Assembly: GCA_035515515.1 (NCBI GenBank) | Contig: DATJBC010000175.1 | Coordinates: forward strand, 1 to 19,817 | Source of the DNA: DATJBC01 sp035515515 | GTDB lineage: Bacteria; Actinomycetota; Acidimicrobiia; Acidimicrobiales; UBA8190 | Direction of reading: 5' to 3' | Length of the DNA stretch: 19,817 bases | In this document: positions 1 through 7,054 of the stretch, in pieces | Layout of the letters: every line of letters begins with the position of its first letter | Position numbering within the stretch: the first letter of the stretch is position 1 | Position numbers and translations under genes: made by a program | The notes under the pieces: model-generated | Databases searched by the model: none | What the model saw: only the letters and a program-made list of their open reading frames with translations | What the model was told of the DNA's origin: nothing

Positions 1-70
1 CCAGAAAACGTTTGCTAAATCGCGATTGTTTCCTATCGTGGGAAACGGGAGACTTTTAGGAAACATTTGC
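1..70. repeat. AT-rich, palindrome-dense patch
   Basis: Several short symmetric elements are packed together: the palindrome AAACGTTT at 6-13, the 10-bp palindrome AATCGCGATT at 18-27, and GTTTCC (28-33) facing GGAAAC (41-46) across 7 bases. Another GGAAAC lies at 59-64. On the minus strand GCAAATGTTTCC (70-59) and GCAAACGTTTTC (15-4) are near-direct repeats, 10 of 12 identical. This could be an operator or promoter for a gene to the left, recombinase or excisionase arm sites, or part of a replication or transfer origin. The sequence shows the repeats; the role is unknown. From here to 191 I see no gene. Confidence 0.45.
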
Positions 71-191
71 CCAGGCAGTCGGCGTGGATCCGGGGCTGGC
101 GCCCACTAGGGGCATCTTCCCGGCAGGCGTCCCAAGAGGCCCCAGGCGGGCGTGAGGGCCGCCTCAGGGCCTGCTGGGGGGGCGCCCGCAG

Positions 192-467
192 TCAGTCCAC
201 TTCCGACTCCGGCAGGCAGTCGGAGCAGTAGAAGCCGCCGTCGGCGGTGAAGTTCGAGCCATCCCAGGCGAGGACGGCCAGGTCCACGGAGCAGCCGCAC
301 CGGTCGCAGAACAGCCACTCGGCCGTCTGGGTCAGGGGCTCGGGACTCATCTGCTCGACCTCGGCGACCAGCTGGCGGAGATTCTGCGAAGCCCGGCGGT
401 CGTCGGGAGCGGCGAAAACGAGGTGGTGGCGGATTAGCTCGGCTAGGTCGGTGACGTCGTAGGTCAT
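192..467 (-). CDS. Small Cys-rich hypothetical protein (91 aa), zinc-ribbon-like
   Basis: I do not recognise this protein. I start it at the ATG at 465-467 because AAGGGAG lies at a good distance upstream on the minus strand; the longer in-frame extension to 563 lacks such a site. The N-terminal half (about residues 5-45) looks helical and charged. The C-terminal half carries CDRCGC (Cys54, Cys57, Cys59) and CSDC (Cys81, Cys84), spaced like two metal-binding knuckles, so a small zinc ribbon is plausible. It is acidic and ends in SEVD. It lies downstream of the integrase and HTH genes on the same strand, separated by about 220 bp, and is probably cargo or a regulator of the element. Function is unknown. 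Confidence 0.6.
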   Translation of the reverse strand: MTYDVTDLAELIRHHLVFAAPDDRRASQNLRQLVAEVEQMSPEPLTQTAEWLFCDRCGCSVDLAVLAWDGSNFTADGGFYCSDCLPESEVD

Positions 468-689
468 GTCCTGCTCCCTTGGGTGAGTTGTCGGGAGCGT
501 CGGGACACGAACCGGAAGAAGGGCGCAAGGGCAGGCACTGGCCCGGGGAGAACCGGAGTGCAATGGAGGCTCGGACCCGCCTTGCGCGCGCGGGACGGCG
601 TGTCACACTGCGCTGGCAACTCTCCCTGGCGGAGTGGGGAGATGAACGAGGAACTGACCAGAGCGAGTCAACCTGGAGCAGGTCGTCCG

Positions 690-1151
690 CTACGAGGTGC
701 CGGGATCCTCGGTTTCTTGTGACGTCGCCGAATCGAGAAGGCGTTCAAGGGCTGCCCTAGGAACCAGAAGTCGGCGGCCGATCTTGACGTGTGGAATGTC
801 GCCCCGTCGGACGGATTCGTATGCGAATGCACGGCTGATGCCCAAAACGGTGGCGGCTTCTTCGACGGAAAGGGTCAGGCGTTCCAGATTGGCGCCTGCT
901 GCTCCTGCCGCGCCGGATTGGGGTCCGGTCGTGGGGCTGGAAGCGACGCCTGAGGCAACCTCAAGCGCCTCCCGGAGCTCCGGGAGCGCACCGGCCCAGT
1001 ACTCCGGCAGCACCAGAATCAGTGGTTCGGGGTCCGGTGCTCCGCCATCGGGCCTGGGAATGCGAGCCATTCCGCTGGACCGGAGGATCTGAGCGAGACG
1101 CGGTACGTCAGCAACCCAGTAGCCGGGGTTGAGGATGGCGACCTCGGTCAT
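690..1151 (-). CDS. Excisionase-family helix-turn-helix protein (153 aa)
   Basis: Residues about 92-140 form a MerR-like/excisionase HTH: the segment beginning LTLSVEEAATVLGISR, then VRRGDIPHVKIGRRLLVPR, then a closing helix. This is the usual signature of small DNA-binding proteins that act as recombination directionality factors or as transcription regulators in mobile elements. Residues 1-70 form an extra N-terminal part with no match I recognise, joined by an Ala/Gly-rich linker (about 70-90). The ATG at 1149-1151 overlaps the integrase TGA (shared ATGA), and GGAG lies just upstream inside the integrase end, so the two are probably translationally coupled. It likely binds DNA at the element ends to favour excision, or regulates the integrase. 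Xis genes more often precede int; here the gene follows it. Confidence 0.8.
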   Translation of the reverse strand: MTEVAILNPGYWVADVPRLAQILRSSGMARIPRPDGGAPDPEPLILVLPEYWAGALPELREALEVASGVASSPTTGPQSGAAGAAGANLERLTLSVEEAATVLGISRAFAYESVRRGDIPHVKIGRRLLVPRAALERLLDSATSQETEDPGTS

Positions 1152-2260
1152 GCGTTCTCCAACGCCTTAGCTGCGGCCAAATCCTTGGCCTCCAGAAGAT
1201 GGCGATATCTGTTGACCATCTCAACGTTTCGCCACCCGTGGCGGTCCATCACCTCGCCAACCGATGCGCCTTGCTTGAGCAGCGTGGTGGCGGAGTGATG
1301 TCGCAAATCGTGAAGGCGCATTTGCGGGGCGCCGGCCTTCTTGCATGCAGCGATGAAAGTCCTCGTAATCGTGTGCGGGTTGTACGGACGTCGACCAGCA
1401 GGATCAGGCGAGAAGACGTAGGCGCTGGAGGCAAGGTTGGCGCCGCACGCAGTCGCTCGCTGGGTGGACCGCTTCTTGTGGGACCGCAGGATTGTGACTG
1501 TGCGTGGACCGATAGCAATGCGGCGCTGATCGCCTGTCTTTGTTCCTCGCTCCTCGACGCCACCCGGAATGGCCACCACGGATCGATGGATCAGGATGTT
1601 CTTCTTGGTGAGATCAACGTCTTCCCACCGGAGTCCGCAGGCCTCTCCTCGTCGACATCCGGTCCAGGCGATGAGGGCGATCATCGTTCCCCAATCCGGA
1701 TCATCAGCGAGGAGCCAATCAACAACCTTGCGAACATCTTTCGAGTCAGGCGGATTGAGCTGCTTGGCCCCAAGCGGTGGAAGGACAACGCCATCGGTTG
1801 GGATCAGACCCGTGAGGCCTCGCTTGTGCGCCCAGGCCATTGACTGCCGCATCGCCCAGTGGAGCTTGCGGATCGAGGACCCCGATTGCCCTTGCGCCAC
1901 CAGGTCCGAATAGAGGTCCTCGATGTGGTGCGCTCGGAGTTTCGCGACCGGCATTCCTTTAACGGATGACGGGACCAGATTCATGGCCACCCGGTAGCGG
2001 TCAGCCGTCGAGGGGGAGAGCTGCGGCTTGCGGGCTTCCAGCCACTTCTTCAACACTTCGTTGACGGAGACGGGGCCTGTTGCAACCCGGCCGCCCTCCG
2101 CCACTTCGGTGACGAACTTCGCCAACGCCAGCTCAGCTTCCCGCTTGGTTCCCTGCACCGTCTTGGAGGCGTAGCGCCGCTTGCGGGCCTTGCGGTCGTA
2201 GCCGACGTAGACCGTCAGCTCCCACGACGTCTTGCCCCTCTGGCGAATCGATCCAGCCAT
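1148..2260 (-). CDS. Tyrosine recombinase / phage-type integrase (370 aa)
   Basis: This is a site-specific recombinase of the tyrosine (phage integrase) family, which breaks and rejoins DNA at attachment sites to insert or excise the element. Residues about 1-60 are a basic arm-type DNA-binding region, about 64-150 a SAM-like core-binding domain, and about 170-365 the catalytic domain. The catalytic set is complete: Arg203 in TGCRRGE, Lys241 in GTKTGD, His317 and Arg320 in HDLR, His341 in RHGW, and the nucleophile Tyr352 in NRYRH. The ATG at 2258-2260 is preceded by AAGGGAG, which forms one arm of a small hairpin (2265-2278). The gene points away from tRNA-Arg, its likely target, and its stop overlaps the HTH gene start. 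It appears intact. Confidence 0.93.
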   Translation of the reverse strand: MAGSIRQRGKTSWELTVYVGYDRKARKRRYASKTVQGTKREAELALAKFVTEVAEGGRVATGPVSVNEVLKKWLEARKPQLSPSTADRYRVAMNLVPSSVKGMPVAKLRAHHIEDLYSDLVAQGQSGSSIRKLHWAMRQSMAWAHKRGLTGLIPTDGVVLPPLGAKQLNPPDSKDVRKVVDWLLADDPDWGTMIALIAWTGCRRGEACGLRWEDVDLTKKNILIHRSVVAIPGGVEERGTKTGDQRRIAIGPRTVTILRSHKKRSTQRATACGANLASSAYVFSPDPAGRRPYNPHTITRTFIAACKKAGAPQMRLHDLRHHSATTLLKQGASVGEVMDRHGWRNVEMVNRYRHLLEAKDLAAAKALENA

Positions 2261-2264
2261 GACA

Positions 2265-2278
2265 CTCCCTTCGGGGAG
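2265..2278 (-). promoter_or_regulatory. Hairpin covering the integrase ribosome-binding site
   Basis: On the minus strand CTCCC, the loop CGAA, then GGGAG form a perfect 5-bp stem, and GGGAG is the Shine-Dalgarno sequence, four bases before the integrase ATG. Such a hairpin would hide the ribosome-binding site and dampen translation of the recombinase. The base pairing is seen; the regulatory effect is inferred. Confidence 0.4.
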
Positions 2279-2334
2279 CTACTGACCGGCAAGAGTGATC
2301 GGCGACTCGGGGGACCCCGCCGGACGTCCGAGAG

Positions 2335-2357
2335 AATACCTGAGCTGAGCAGGTATT
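2335..2357. repeat. Perfect 8-bp inverted repeat next to the tRNA 3' end
   Basis: AATACCTG (2335-2342) and CAGGTATT (2350-2357) are exact inverted copies separated by 7 bases, ending 7 bases from the tRNA discriminator base. Read on the plus strand the repeat is followed by TCTTTT, as in an intrinsic terminator that would shield argS from left-hand transcription. Equally, inverted core sites around a 7-bp spacer are what a tyrosine recombinase binds at its crossover. The sequence alone does not separate these two readings. Confidence 0.45.
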
Positions 2358-2364
2358 TCTTTTG

Positions 2365-2436
2365 CGCCCTCGGCAGGACTCGAACCTGCGCACCCGGCTC
2401 CGGAGGCCGATGCTCTATCCGCTGAGCTACGAGGGC
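2365..2436 (-). tRNA. tRNA-Arg (anticodon CCG)
   Basis: The minus strand folds as a full cloverleaf of 72 nt. The acceptor stem GCCCTCG pairs with CGAGGGC, the D stem GCTC with GAGC, and the anticodon stem TCGGC with GCCGG around the loop CTCCGGA. The T arm is GCAGG, TTCGAGT, CCTGC. The anticodon CCG reads the arginine codon CGG, which is frequent in high-GC genomes. The discriminator base is G and CCA is not encoded. The gene lies upstream of argS on the opposite strand, as a tRNA-Arg/argS pair does in other actinobacteria. Its 3' half is the probable attachment site of the adjoining element, and the tRNA remains intact. Confidence 0.95.
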
Positions 2437-2551
2437 CTGTGGGACCCCGGGCCGCGGCGACCTCGCCGCAACTCGACAGTGCCCGCGTCAAACTGTAGTC
2501 GGCACGTCCGTGTTGCACCGCGGCCCTGCCCGCGCCATCCTCGGCAGGACC
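2437..2551. other. Divergent intergenic region between tRNA-Arg and argS
   Basis: This 115-bp gap must hold the promoters of the tRNA (minus) and argS (plus). A possible -10 for the tRNA is TACAGT on the minus strand (2497-2492), but no good -35 pairs with it. I found no convincing plus-strand promoter for argS. Confidence 0.3.
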
Positions 2552-4162
2552 ATGGCCGTCCGCCCCCAGATCGCGCAGGCCGTGAGCAGTGCGCTCGCCT
2601 CCCTGGGGATCGGGGTCGATCCCGCCGCGGTCCACCTCGAGCGACCGGCCCGGCGGGAGCACGGCGACTGGTCGACGAACGCCGCGCTCGTCAACGCCAA
2701 GGCGCTCGGCCGGCCGCCCCGGCAGATCGCCGAGGACCTCGCCGGGCGCCTGCGCGCCGAGCCGCCGCCGCACCTGCGCGCCGTCGACATCGCCGGACCG
2801 GGCTTCGTGAACCTCCATCTGGAGCCGGCCTGGTTGTACGAGGCCCTGGTGGACGTGGTGAGCGAGGGCGAGCGCGCCTACGCCAGCAACGACCTCGGCG
2901 GGGGCGAGCGCGTGCAGATCGAGTTCATCTCGGCCAACCCCACGGGCCCCCTGCACGTCGGGAACGGCTGGTGGGGCGCGTACGGCGACGCCATGGGCCG
3001 CGTGCTGGCCCGCTGCGGGTGGCGGGTGCACCGTGAGTACTACGTCAACGACACCGGCGGGCAGATCCGCGCCCTTGGGGAGAGCGTCCTCGCCCGCCGC
3101 CGCGGTGAGGACGTGCCCGAGAGCGGGTACCAGGGCGAGTACGTCACGGAGCTGGCCGGCTCCTACGACGGGCCGGAATCGGTCACCGAGGCCGGCCGGT
3201 GGGCGGCCTCCCGGATCCTCGAGAACATCCGGGCGACGCTGGCCAAGCTGAACATCGAGTTCGACGAATGGTTCAGCCAGGCCTCGGTCGAGGAGAGCGG
3301 CGCCGTCGACGAGACGATCGCGCTCCTGCGCGCCGGGGGGCTCGTCGACGAGGAGGACGGCGCGGTGTGGTTCCGCTCCAGCCGTGTGGGCGACGACCGC
3401 GACCGGGTGCTCGTGAAGTCCAACGGGGACGCCACCTACCTCGCCGGGGACCTCGCCTACCACCGCGACAAGTTCCTGGTGCGGCGCTTCGACCGGGTCG
3501 TCGACATCTTCGGGGCCGACCACGCCGGGCAGGTGCGGAGCCTCCAGCTCGGCGTCGAGGCCATGGGCATCGAGCCGGGGCGTCTCGAGGTGAAGATCGG
3601 CCAGATGGTGTCGTTGGTGTCCGGCCGCATGTCCAAGCGCGCGGGCAACTTCGTTTCGTTGGACTCCTTGATCGACGACATCGGCCCCGACGCCACCCGA
3701 CTGTTGTCCCTCATGTCGTCGCTCGACCAGGCGACGCTCCTCGACCTCGACCTGGTTCGCAGCCAGTCGATGGAGAACCCCGTCTACTACGTGCAGTATG
3801 CACACGCCCGCATCGCGTCGATCGAGCGTGTGCGCATGGAGCGGGGCATCGAGCGCCGGCCCCTGGACCGGGTCGACCTGTCGCTGTTGGCGCACGAGCG
3901 CGAGTTGGAGGTCCTGCGCAGCCTCGAGCTGCTCCCCGACGTCGTGGTGGAATCCGGGCGCGACCGGGCGCCACACAAGGTGACGGGGTGGGTGCGCGAG
4001 CTGGCGGGCGCCTTCCACGGCTTCTACCACGACTGCCCCGTGCTGGCCGAGAGCGTGGGCGCTGAGCGCACCCAGGCCCGGCTGTGGCTGGTCGAGGCGG
4101 CCCGCACCGGCTTCGCCATCGGCCTCGACCTGCTCGGAGTGCACGCGCCGGACTCGATGTAG
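2552..4162 (+). CDS. argS: Arginyl-tRNA synthetase (536 aa)
   Basis: This class I aminoacyl-tRNA synthetase charges tRNA-Arg with arginine in the cytoplasm. Residues about 5-90 form the N-terminal tRNA-recognition domain. The Rossmann catalytic core follows, with the HIGH-type motif as HVGN (135-138, within SANPTGPLHVGN) and the KMSK-type loop as RMSK (359-362, within GRMSKRAGN). The C-terminal DALR helical anticodon-binding domain runs from about 410 to the end. I start at the ATG at 2552, where an AGGA lies very close upstream; a GTG at 2510 in frame would add 14 residues and cannot be excluded. The length is near the family norm. It is followed after 71 bp by lysA, the typical actinobacterial order. 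It pairs functionally with the neighbouring tRNA-Arg. Confidence 0.95.
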   Translation: MAVRPQIAQAVSSALASLGIGVDPAAVHLERPARREHGDWSTNAALVNAKALGRPPRQIAEDLAGRLRAEPPPHLRAVDIAGPGFVNLHLEPAWLYEALVDVVSEGERAYASNDLGGGERVQIEFISANPTGPLHVGNGWWGAYGDAMGRVLARCGWRVHREYYVNDTGGQIRALGESVLARRRGEDVPESGYQGEYVTELAGSYDGPESVTEAGRWAASRILENIRATLAKLNIEFDEWFSQASVEESGAVDETIALLRAGGLVDEEDGAVWFRSSRVGDDRDRVLVKSNGDATYLAGDLAYHRDKFLVRRFDRVVDIFGADHAGQVRSLQLGVEAMGIEPGRLEVKIGQMVSLVSGRMSKRAGNFVSLDSLIDDIGPDATRLLSLMSSLDQATLLDLDLVRSQSMENPVYYVQYAHARIASIERVRMERGIERRPLDRVDLSLLAHERELEVLRSLELLPDVVVESGRDRAPHKVTGWVRELAGAFHGFYHDCPVLAESVGAERTQARLWLVEAARTGFAIGLDLLGVHAPDSM

Positions 4163-4221
4163 CGGGCTGTCCGGCCCGGCGCGCCAGGCGTGCGGCGCCG
4201 GGGAAGCACGACGGGCGCCGG

Positions 4222-4227
4222 TAGCCT
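4222..4227 (+). promoter_or_regulatory. Predicted -10 element for leaderless lysA
   Basis: TAGCCT, preceded by CGG, lies exactly 6 bases before the lysA ATG at 4234, so transcription would start at or next to the start codon. There is no ribosome-binding site in between and no recognisable -35. The same layout recurs at hom, prfA, rpiB and the thiolase-like gene. Confidence 0.5.
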
Positions 4228-4233
4228 CGGACC

Positions 4234-5628
4234 ATGGACGGTGCGGTCGAACAGGCGGCGGGTGCCGCCCTGGAGGGCGGCGCCGTCCCGACGCCCGCGG
4301 AGCCGGCACCGGGGGCGCGCCACGGGCCGGCGCCGGAGCCGGACCAGGGCCCGCTGCGCCGCAGCCTCCTCCCCATGACGGCGTCGGTGGCGCCCGGCGG
4401 CCGGCTGTCCATCGGCGGCGTGGACGTCCTCGACCTCGCCGAGCGCCACGGGACGCCCCTGTTCGTGTACGACGAGGCACATCTGCGGGCCCGTTGCCGT
4501 GAGGCCGTGGGCGCCTGGGGCGAGGGGGTGGCCTATGCCACCAAGGCCTTCCTGTGCCTGGAGATGGCCCGCATCGCCCACGACGCCGGGATGTGGCTGG
4601 ACGTGTCCACGGGCGGCGAGCTGCACGTGGCCCTGCGGGCCGGCGTGCCCGCCGCGCGCATCGTCATGCACGGCAACAACAAGTCCGAGGCCGAGCTGGC
4701 CCGCGCCCTGGACGCGGGCGCGGGCCGGATCGTCGTCGACTCCTTCGACGAGATCGACCGCCTCACCCGCCTGGTGAGCGGACGGGGTCTCACGGCCCCG
4801 CGCCCGGCCGTGTTGGTCCGTGTGACGCCCGGCGTCGAGGCCCACACCCACGAGTTCGTGCGGACCGGGCAGGAGGACTCGAAGTTCGGGTTCGGCCTGG
4901 CCTCGGGTGCCGCGCAGGAGGCGGTGGCGCGCCTGCGGGCGCTGGCGGCGGTGGAGGTCGCCGGCATCCACGCCCACATCGGCAGCCAGGTCTTCCGCGT
5001 CGAGTCCTTCGCCGAGGAGGTGGGGGCGCTGGCCGAGTTCTTCGTCCCGCTCGGGCTCCCCGAGCTCTGTGTCGGTGGCGGTCTGGGCGTCCCGTACGTG
5101 GCCGCCGAGCGGGCGCCCACGATCACCGAGTGGGCCGAGGCCGTTCACAGCGCGTGCCGCCGCGCCGGGGTCCCGGCGGGGACGCGCGTCACCGCCGAGC
5201 CGGGCCGCTCCATCGTCGCCGGCGCGGCCGTCACCCTCTACCGCATCGGCACGATCAAGGACATCCCGGGCGTCCGCACCTACGTGGCGGTCGACGGAGG
5301 CATGAGCGACAACCCCCGCCCCGTCCTCTACGGCAGCGGCTACGAGACGTTCCTGCCCCGTGCCGTGGACGCCGTGCGTCCCTGCGCGGCCCGCGTCGTG
5401 GGCAAGCACTGTGAGTCGGGCGACGTCGTGGTGGGCGACGCCCGGCTGCCCGTGGACGCCGGGGTGGGTGACATCCTGGCCACGCCGGTCACCGGCGCCT
5501 ACGGCTACTCGATGGCCTCCAATTACAACAAGGTGCCGCGTCCCGCCGTGGTGTTCGTGGCGGACGGCAGGGACCGGGTCGTGGTGCGCCGCGAGACCGA
5601 CGAGGACCTGGTGCGCCTGGACGTCTGA
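4234..5628 (+). CDS. lysA: Diaminopimelate decarboxylase (464 aa)
   Basis: This PLP enzyme decarboxylates meso-diaminopimelate to L-lysine, the last step of lysine synthesis. The fold-III (alanine-racemase-like) barrel carries the PLP lysine Lys104 in YATKAF, HIGSQ at 248-252, the phosphate-binding GGGLG at 281-285 and EPGRS at 322-326. The C-terminal beta domain has the active-site Cys393 in CESGD and the GAYGYSMASNYN segment. I chose the ATG at 4234 because a -10 element lies 6 bases upstream and because the LLPMTA segment at 45-50 resembles the usual LysA N-terminus. The first 40 residues are Ala/Pro/Glu-rich and not needed for the fold; an internal ATG at 4375 would remove them but would begin inside the conserved segment. 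It sits between argS and hom. Confidence 0.94.
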   Translation: MDGAVEQAAGAALEGGAVPTPAEPAPGARHGPAPEPDQGPLRRSLLPMTASVAPGGRLSIGGVDVLDLAERHGTPLFVYDEAHLRARCREAVGAWGEGVAYATKAFLCLEMARIAHDAGMWLDVSTGGELHVALRAGVPAARIVMHGNNKSEAELARALDAGAGRIVVDSFDEIDRLTRLVSGRGLTAPRPAVLVRVTPGVEAHTHEFVRTGQEDSKFGFGLASGAAQEAVARLRALAAVEVAGIHAHIGSQVFRVESFAEEVGALAEFFVPLGLPELCVGGGLGVPYVAAERAPTITEWAEAVHSACRRAGVPAGTRVTAEPGRSIVAGAAVTLYRIGTIKDIPGVRTYVAVDGGMSDNPRPVLYGSGYETFLPRAVDAVRPCAARVVGKHCESGDVVVGDARLPVDAGVGDILATPVTGAYGYSMASNYNKVPRPAVVFVADGRDRVVVRRETDEDLVRLDV

Positions 5629-5677
5629 GCGCGCCGTGGCCGACCGCGTCGTGTCCGGGCTCCGGCGCGGCGGGCGG

Positions 5678-5683
5678 TAGCGT
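5678..5683 (+). promoter_or_regulatory. Predicted -10 element for leaderless hom
   Basis: TAGCGT, preceded by GCGG, lies 6 bases before the hom ATG at 5690, matching the spacing seen at lysA and rpiB. No Shine-Dalgarno is present, so a leaderless mRNA is the simplest reading. Confidence 0.5.
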
Positions 5684-5689
5684 ACGTGG

Positions 5690-7054
5690 ATGGCGAGGAC
5701 CAGCGGCCGGCCGGCGGTCGGGGCCCGCCGCGACCACGGGACCCCGGTGCGCGTGGCCGTGCTCGGCTGCGGCAACGTGGGCGGGGCGCTCGTCTCGCTC
5801 CTCGTGGAGGACGCCGACGCCATCGCGGCGCGCTCGGGCGTGCGCCTCGAGCTCGCCGGCGTGGCCGTGGGCGACCCCGGCCGGGCACGCCCCGGCGTGC
5901 CCCCGGGTCTCGTCACCGGGGACGCCAAGGGCCTGGTCGTCGACCCCTCCGTCGACGTCGTGGTGGAGGTGATCGGCGGCATCGATCCCGCCCGCGCCCT
6001 GGTGGAGGCGGCGCTGGGCGCGGGCAAGCCCGTGGTCACGGCCAACAAGGAGCTCCTCGCCGCCCACGGCGGCGCCCTCACCGACGCGGCGGCGGCCGCC
6101 GGCGTCGACCTCCTCTACGAGGCGGCGGTGGCCGGCGCCATCCCGATCATCCGGCCCCTGCGCGAGTCGCTGGCCGGCGAGGCGGTGCGCCGGGTCATGG
6201 GGATCGTGAACGGCACCACCAATTTCATCCTCACCGAGATGACCGAGTCGGGGTCGTCCTACACCCAGGCGCTGGCCGAGGCCCAACGGCTGGGCTTCGC
6301 CGAGCGCGACCCCAGCGCGGACGTCGACGGCCACGACGCCGCCGCCAAGGCCGTGATCCTGGCGTCGTTGGCGTTCCGCTGCGACGTGGGTGTCCAGGAC
6401 GTGTCGCCCGCCGAGGGCATCGCCCAGGTGGACCCGGTCGACGTCGCGTTCGCCGGGCACCTCGGCTACGTCGTGAAGCTCCTGGCGGTCATCGAGCGCA
6501 CCGACGGCTCCGACGGCACCGACGGCCCGCCCCCGGAGATCTCGCTCCGGGTGCACCCTGCCATGCTGCCCCGCACCCACCCCCTGGCGTCGGTGCGGGG
6601 GGCCTTCAACGCCGTGTTCATCGAGGGCGACGCCGCCGGCGAGCTCATGCTCTACGGGCGGGGGGCGGGCGGCCGGCCCACGGCCTCGGCCGTCCTCGGC
6701 GACCTGATCGACGCCGCCCACCACGTCTCCACCGGCGCCACGGCGCGGGTGACCAAGCGCCGCCGCCCGCGCATCCGCCCCGCCGACGACCTGCGCTGTG
6801 CCTGGTACCTCAACGTCGACGTCGCCGACCGCCCCGGCGTGCTGGCCGCGGTGGCCACCGTCTTCGGTGACAACGGCGTGTCGATCCGCTCGATGGAGCA
6901 GGTCGGCCTGGGCGACGAGGCCCGCCTCGTCTTCCTCACGCACGTGGCCCGCGAAGGGGACGTCCACGCCACCATCGCCGGGTTACGCCAGCTCAGGGAG
7001 GTCGACCACGTGGGCGGCACGCTGCGCGTCATGGGTGACGAGGAGCGGGCGTGA
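5690..7054 (+). CDS. hom: Homoserine dehydrogenase (454 aa)
   Basis: It reduces aspartate-4-semialdehyde to homoserine with NAD(P)H, at the branch to threonine and methionine. The N-terminal Rossmann domain shows VAVLGCGNVGG (about 22-32). The catalytic domain has GIVNGTTNFI and the family signature FAERDPSADVDGHDAAAK. A C-terminal ACT domain (about 373-450, LNVDVADRPGVLAAVA) is the usual site of threonine feedback control. This monofunctional, ACT-bearing type is normal for actinobacteria. The first 18 residues are a poorly conserved extension. The TGA overlaps the thrC GTG by four bases, indicating translational coupling of hom and thrC. Confidence 0.95.
   Translation: MARTSGRPAVGARRDHGTPVRVAVLGCGNVGGALVSLLVEDADAIAARSGVRLELAGVAVGDPGRARPGVPPGLVTGDAKGLVVDPSVDVVVEVIGGIDPARALVEAALGAGKPVVTANKELLAAHGGALTDAAAAAGVDLLYEAAVAGAIPIIRPLRESLAGEAVRRVMGIVNGTTNFILTEMTESGSSYTQALAEAQRLGFAERDPSADVDGHDAAAKAVILASLAFRCDVGVQDVSPAEGIAQVDPVDVAFAGHLGYVVKLLAVIERTDGSDGTDGPPPEISLRVHPAMLPRTHPLASVRGAFNAVFIEGDAAGELMLYGRGAGGRPTASAVLGDLIDAAHHVSTGATARVTKRRRPRIRPADDLRCAWYLNVDVADRPGVLAAVATVFGDNGVSIRSMEQVGLGDEARLVFLTHVAREGDVHATIAGLRQLREVDHVGGTLRVMGDEERA

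Larger units (their letters stand above)
1..2364. mobile_element. Right-hand end of an integrated element at tRNA-Arg (partial)
   Basis: The stretch from the left edge to the tRNA-Arg 3' end carries a tyrosine recombinase, an excisionase-type HTH protein and a small unknown protein, all on the minus strand. The 3' end of the tRNA faces the recombinase start at about 100 bp, the standard layout for elements that integrate into tRNA genes. Base composition is lower in GC than the flanking chromosome: by hand count, 30 of 70 bases at 1-70 and 35 of 60 at 1201-1260, against 43 of 60 at 5041-5100. No replication, transfer or phage gene is visible, so whether this is a prophage, an actinomycete-type ICE or a genomic island cannot be decided. 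No second copy of the tRNA 3' end was found inside the window, so the left boundary lies outside it. Confidence 0.75.

Noticed and set aside
621..642. TCTCCC/GGGAGA hairpin as a terminator for the int-HTH operon
   Set aside because: It has a 6-bp stem with a 10-base loop and no U-tract on the minus strand; too weak to call.
642..722. Short plus-strand ORF starting ATG at 642 (MNEELTRASQ...)
   Set aside because: It has only 26 codons, a G-rich run directly touching the ATG rather than spaced from it, and it overlaps the HTH gene end antisense. A neighbouring frame reads LEQVVRYEV and may be a decayed fragment, but evidence is too thin.
1..2364. Second copy of the tRNA-Arg 3' end inside the window (attL/attR pair)
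   Set aside because: I scanned by eye for the T-arm and acceptor sequence and found no copy, so only one boundary is present.
2279..4480. 733-codon minus-strand open frame over argS and the lysA start
   Set aside because: It is antisense to a clear argS, has a low-complexity Ala/Gly/Arg/His/Val-rich product with no motif, and reads through the tRNA. It is a GC-bias shadow.
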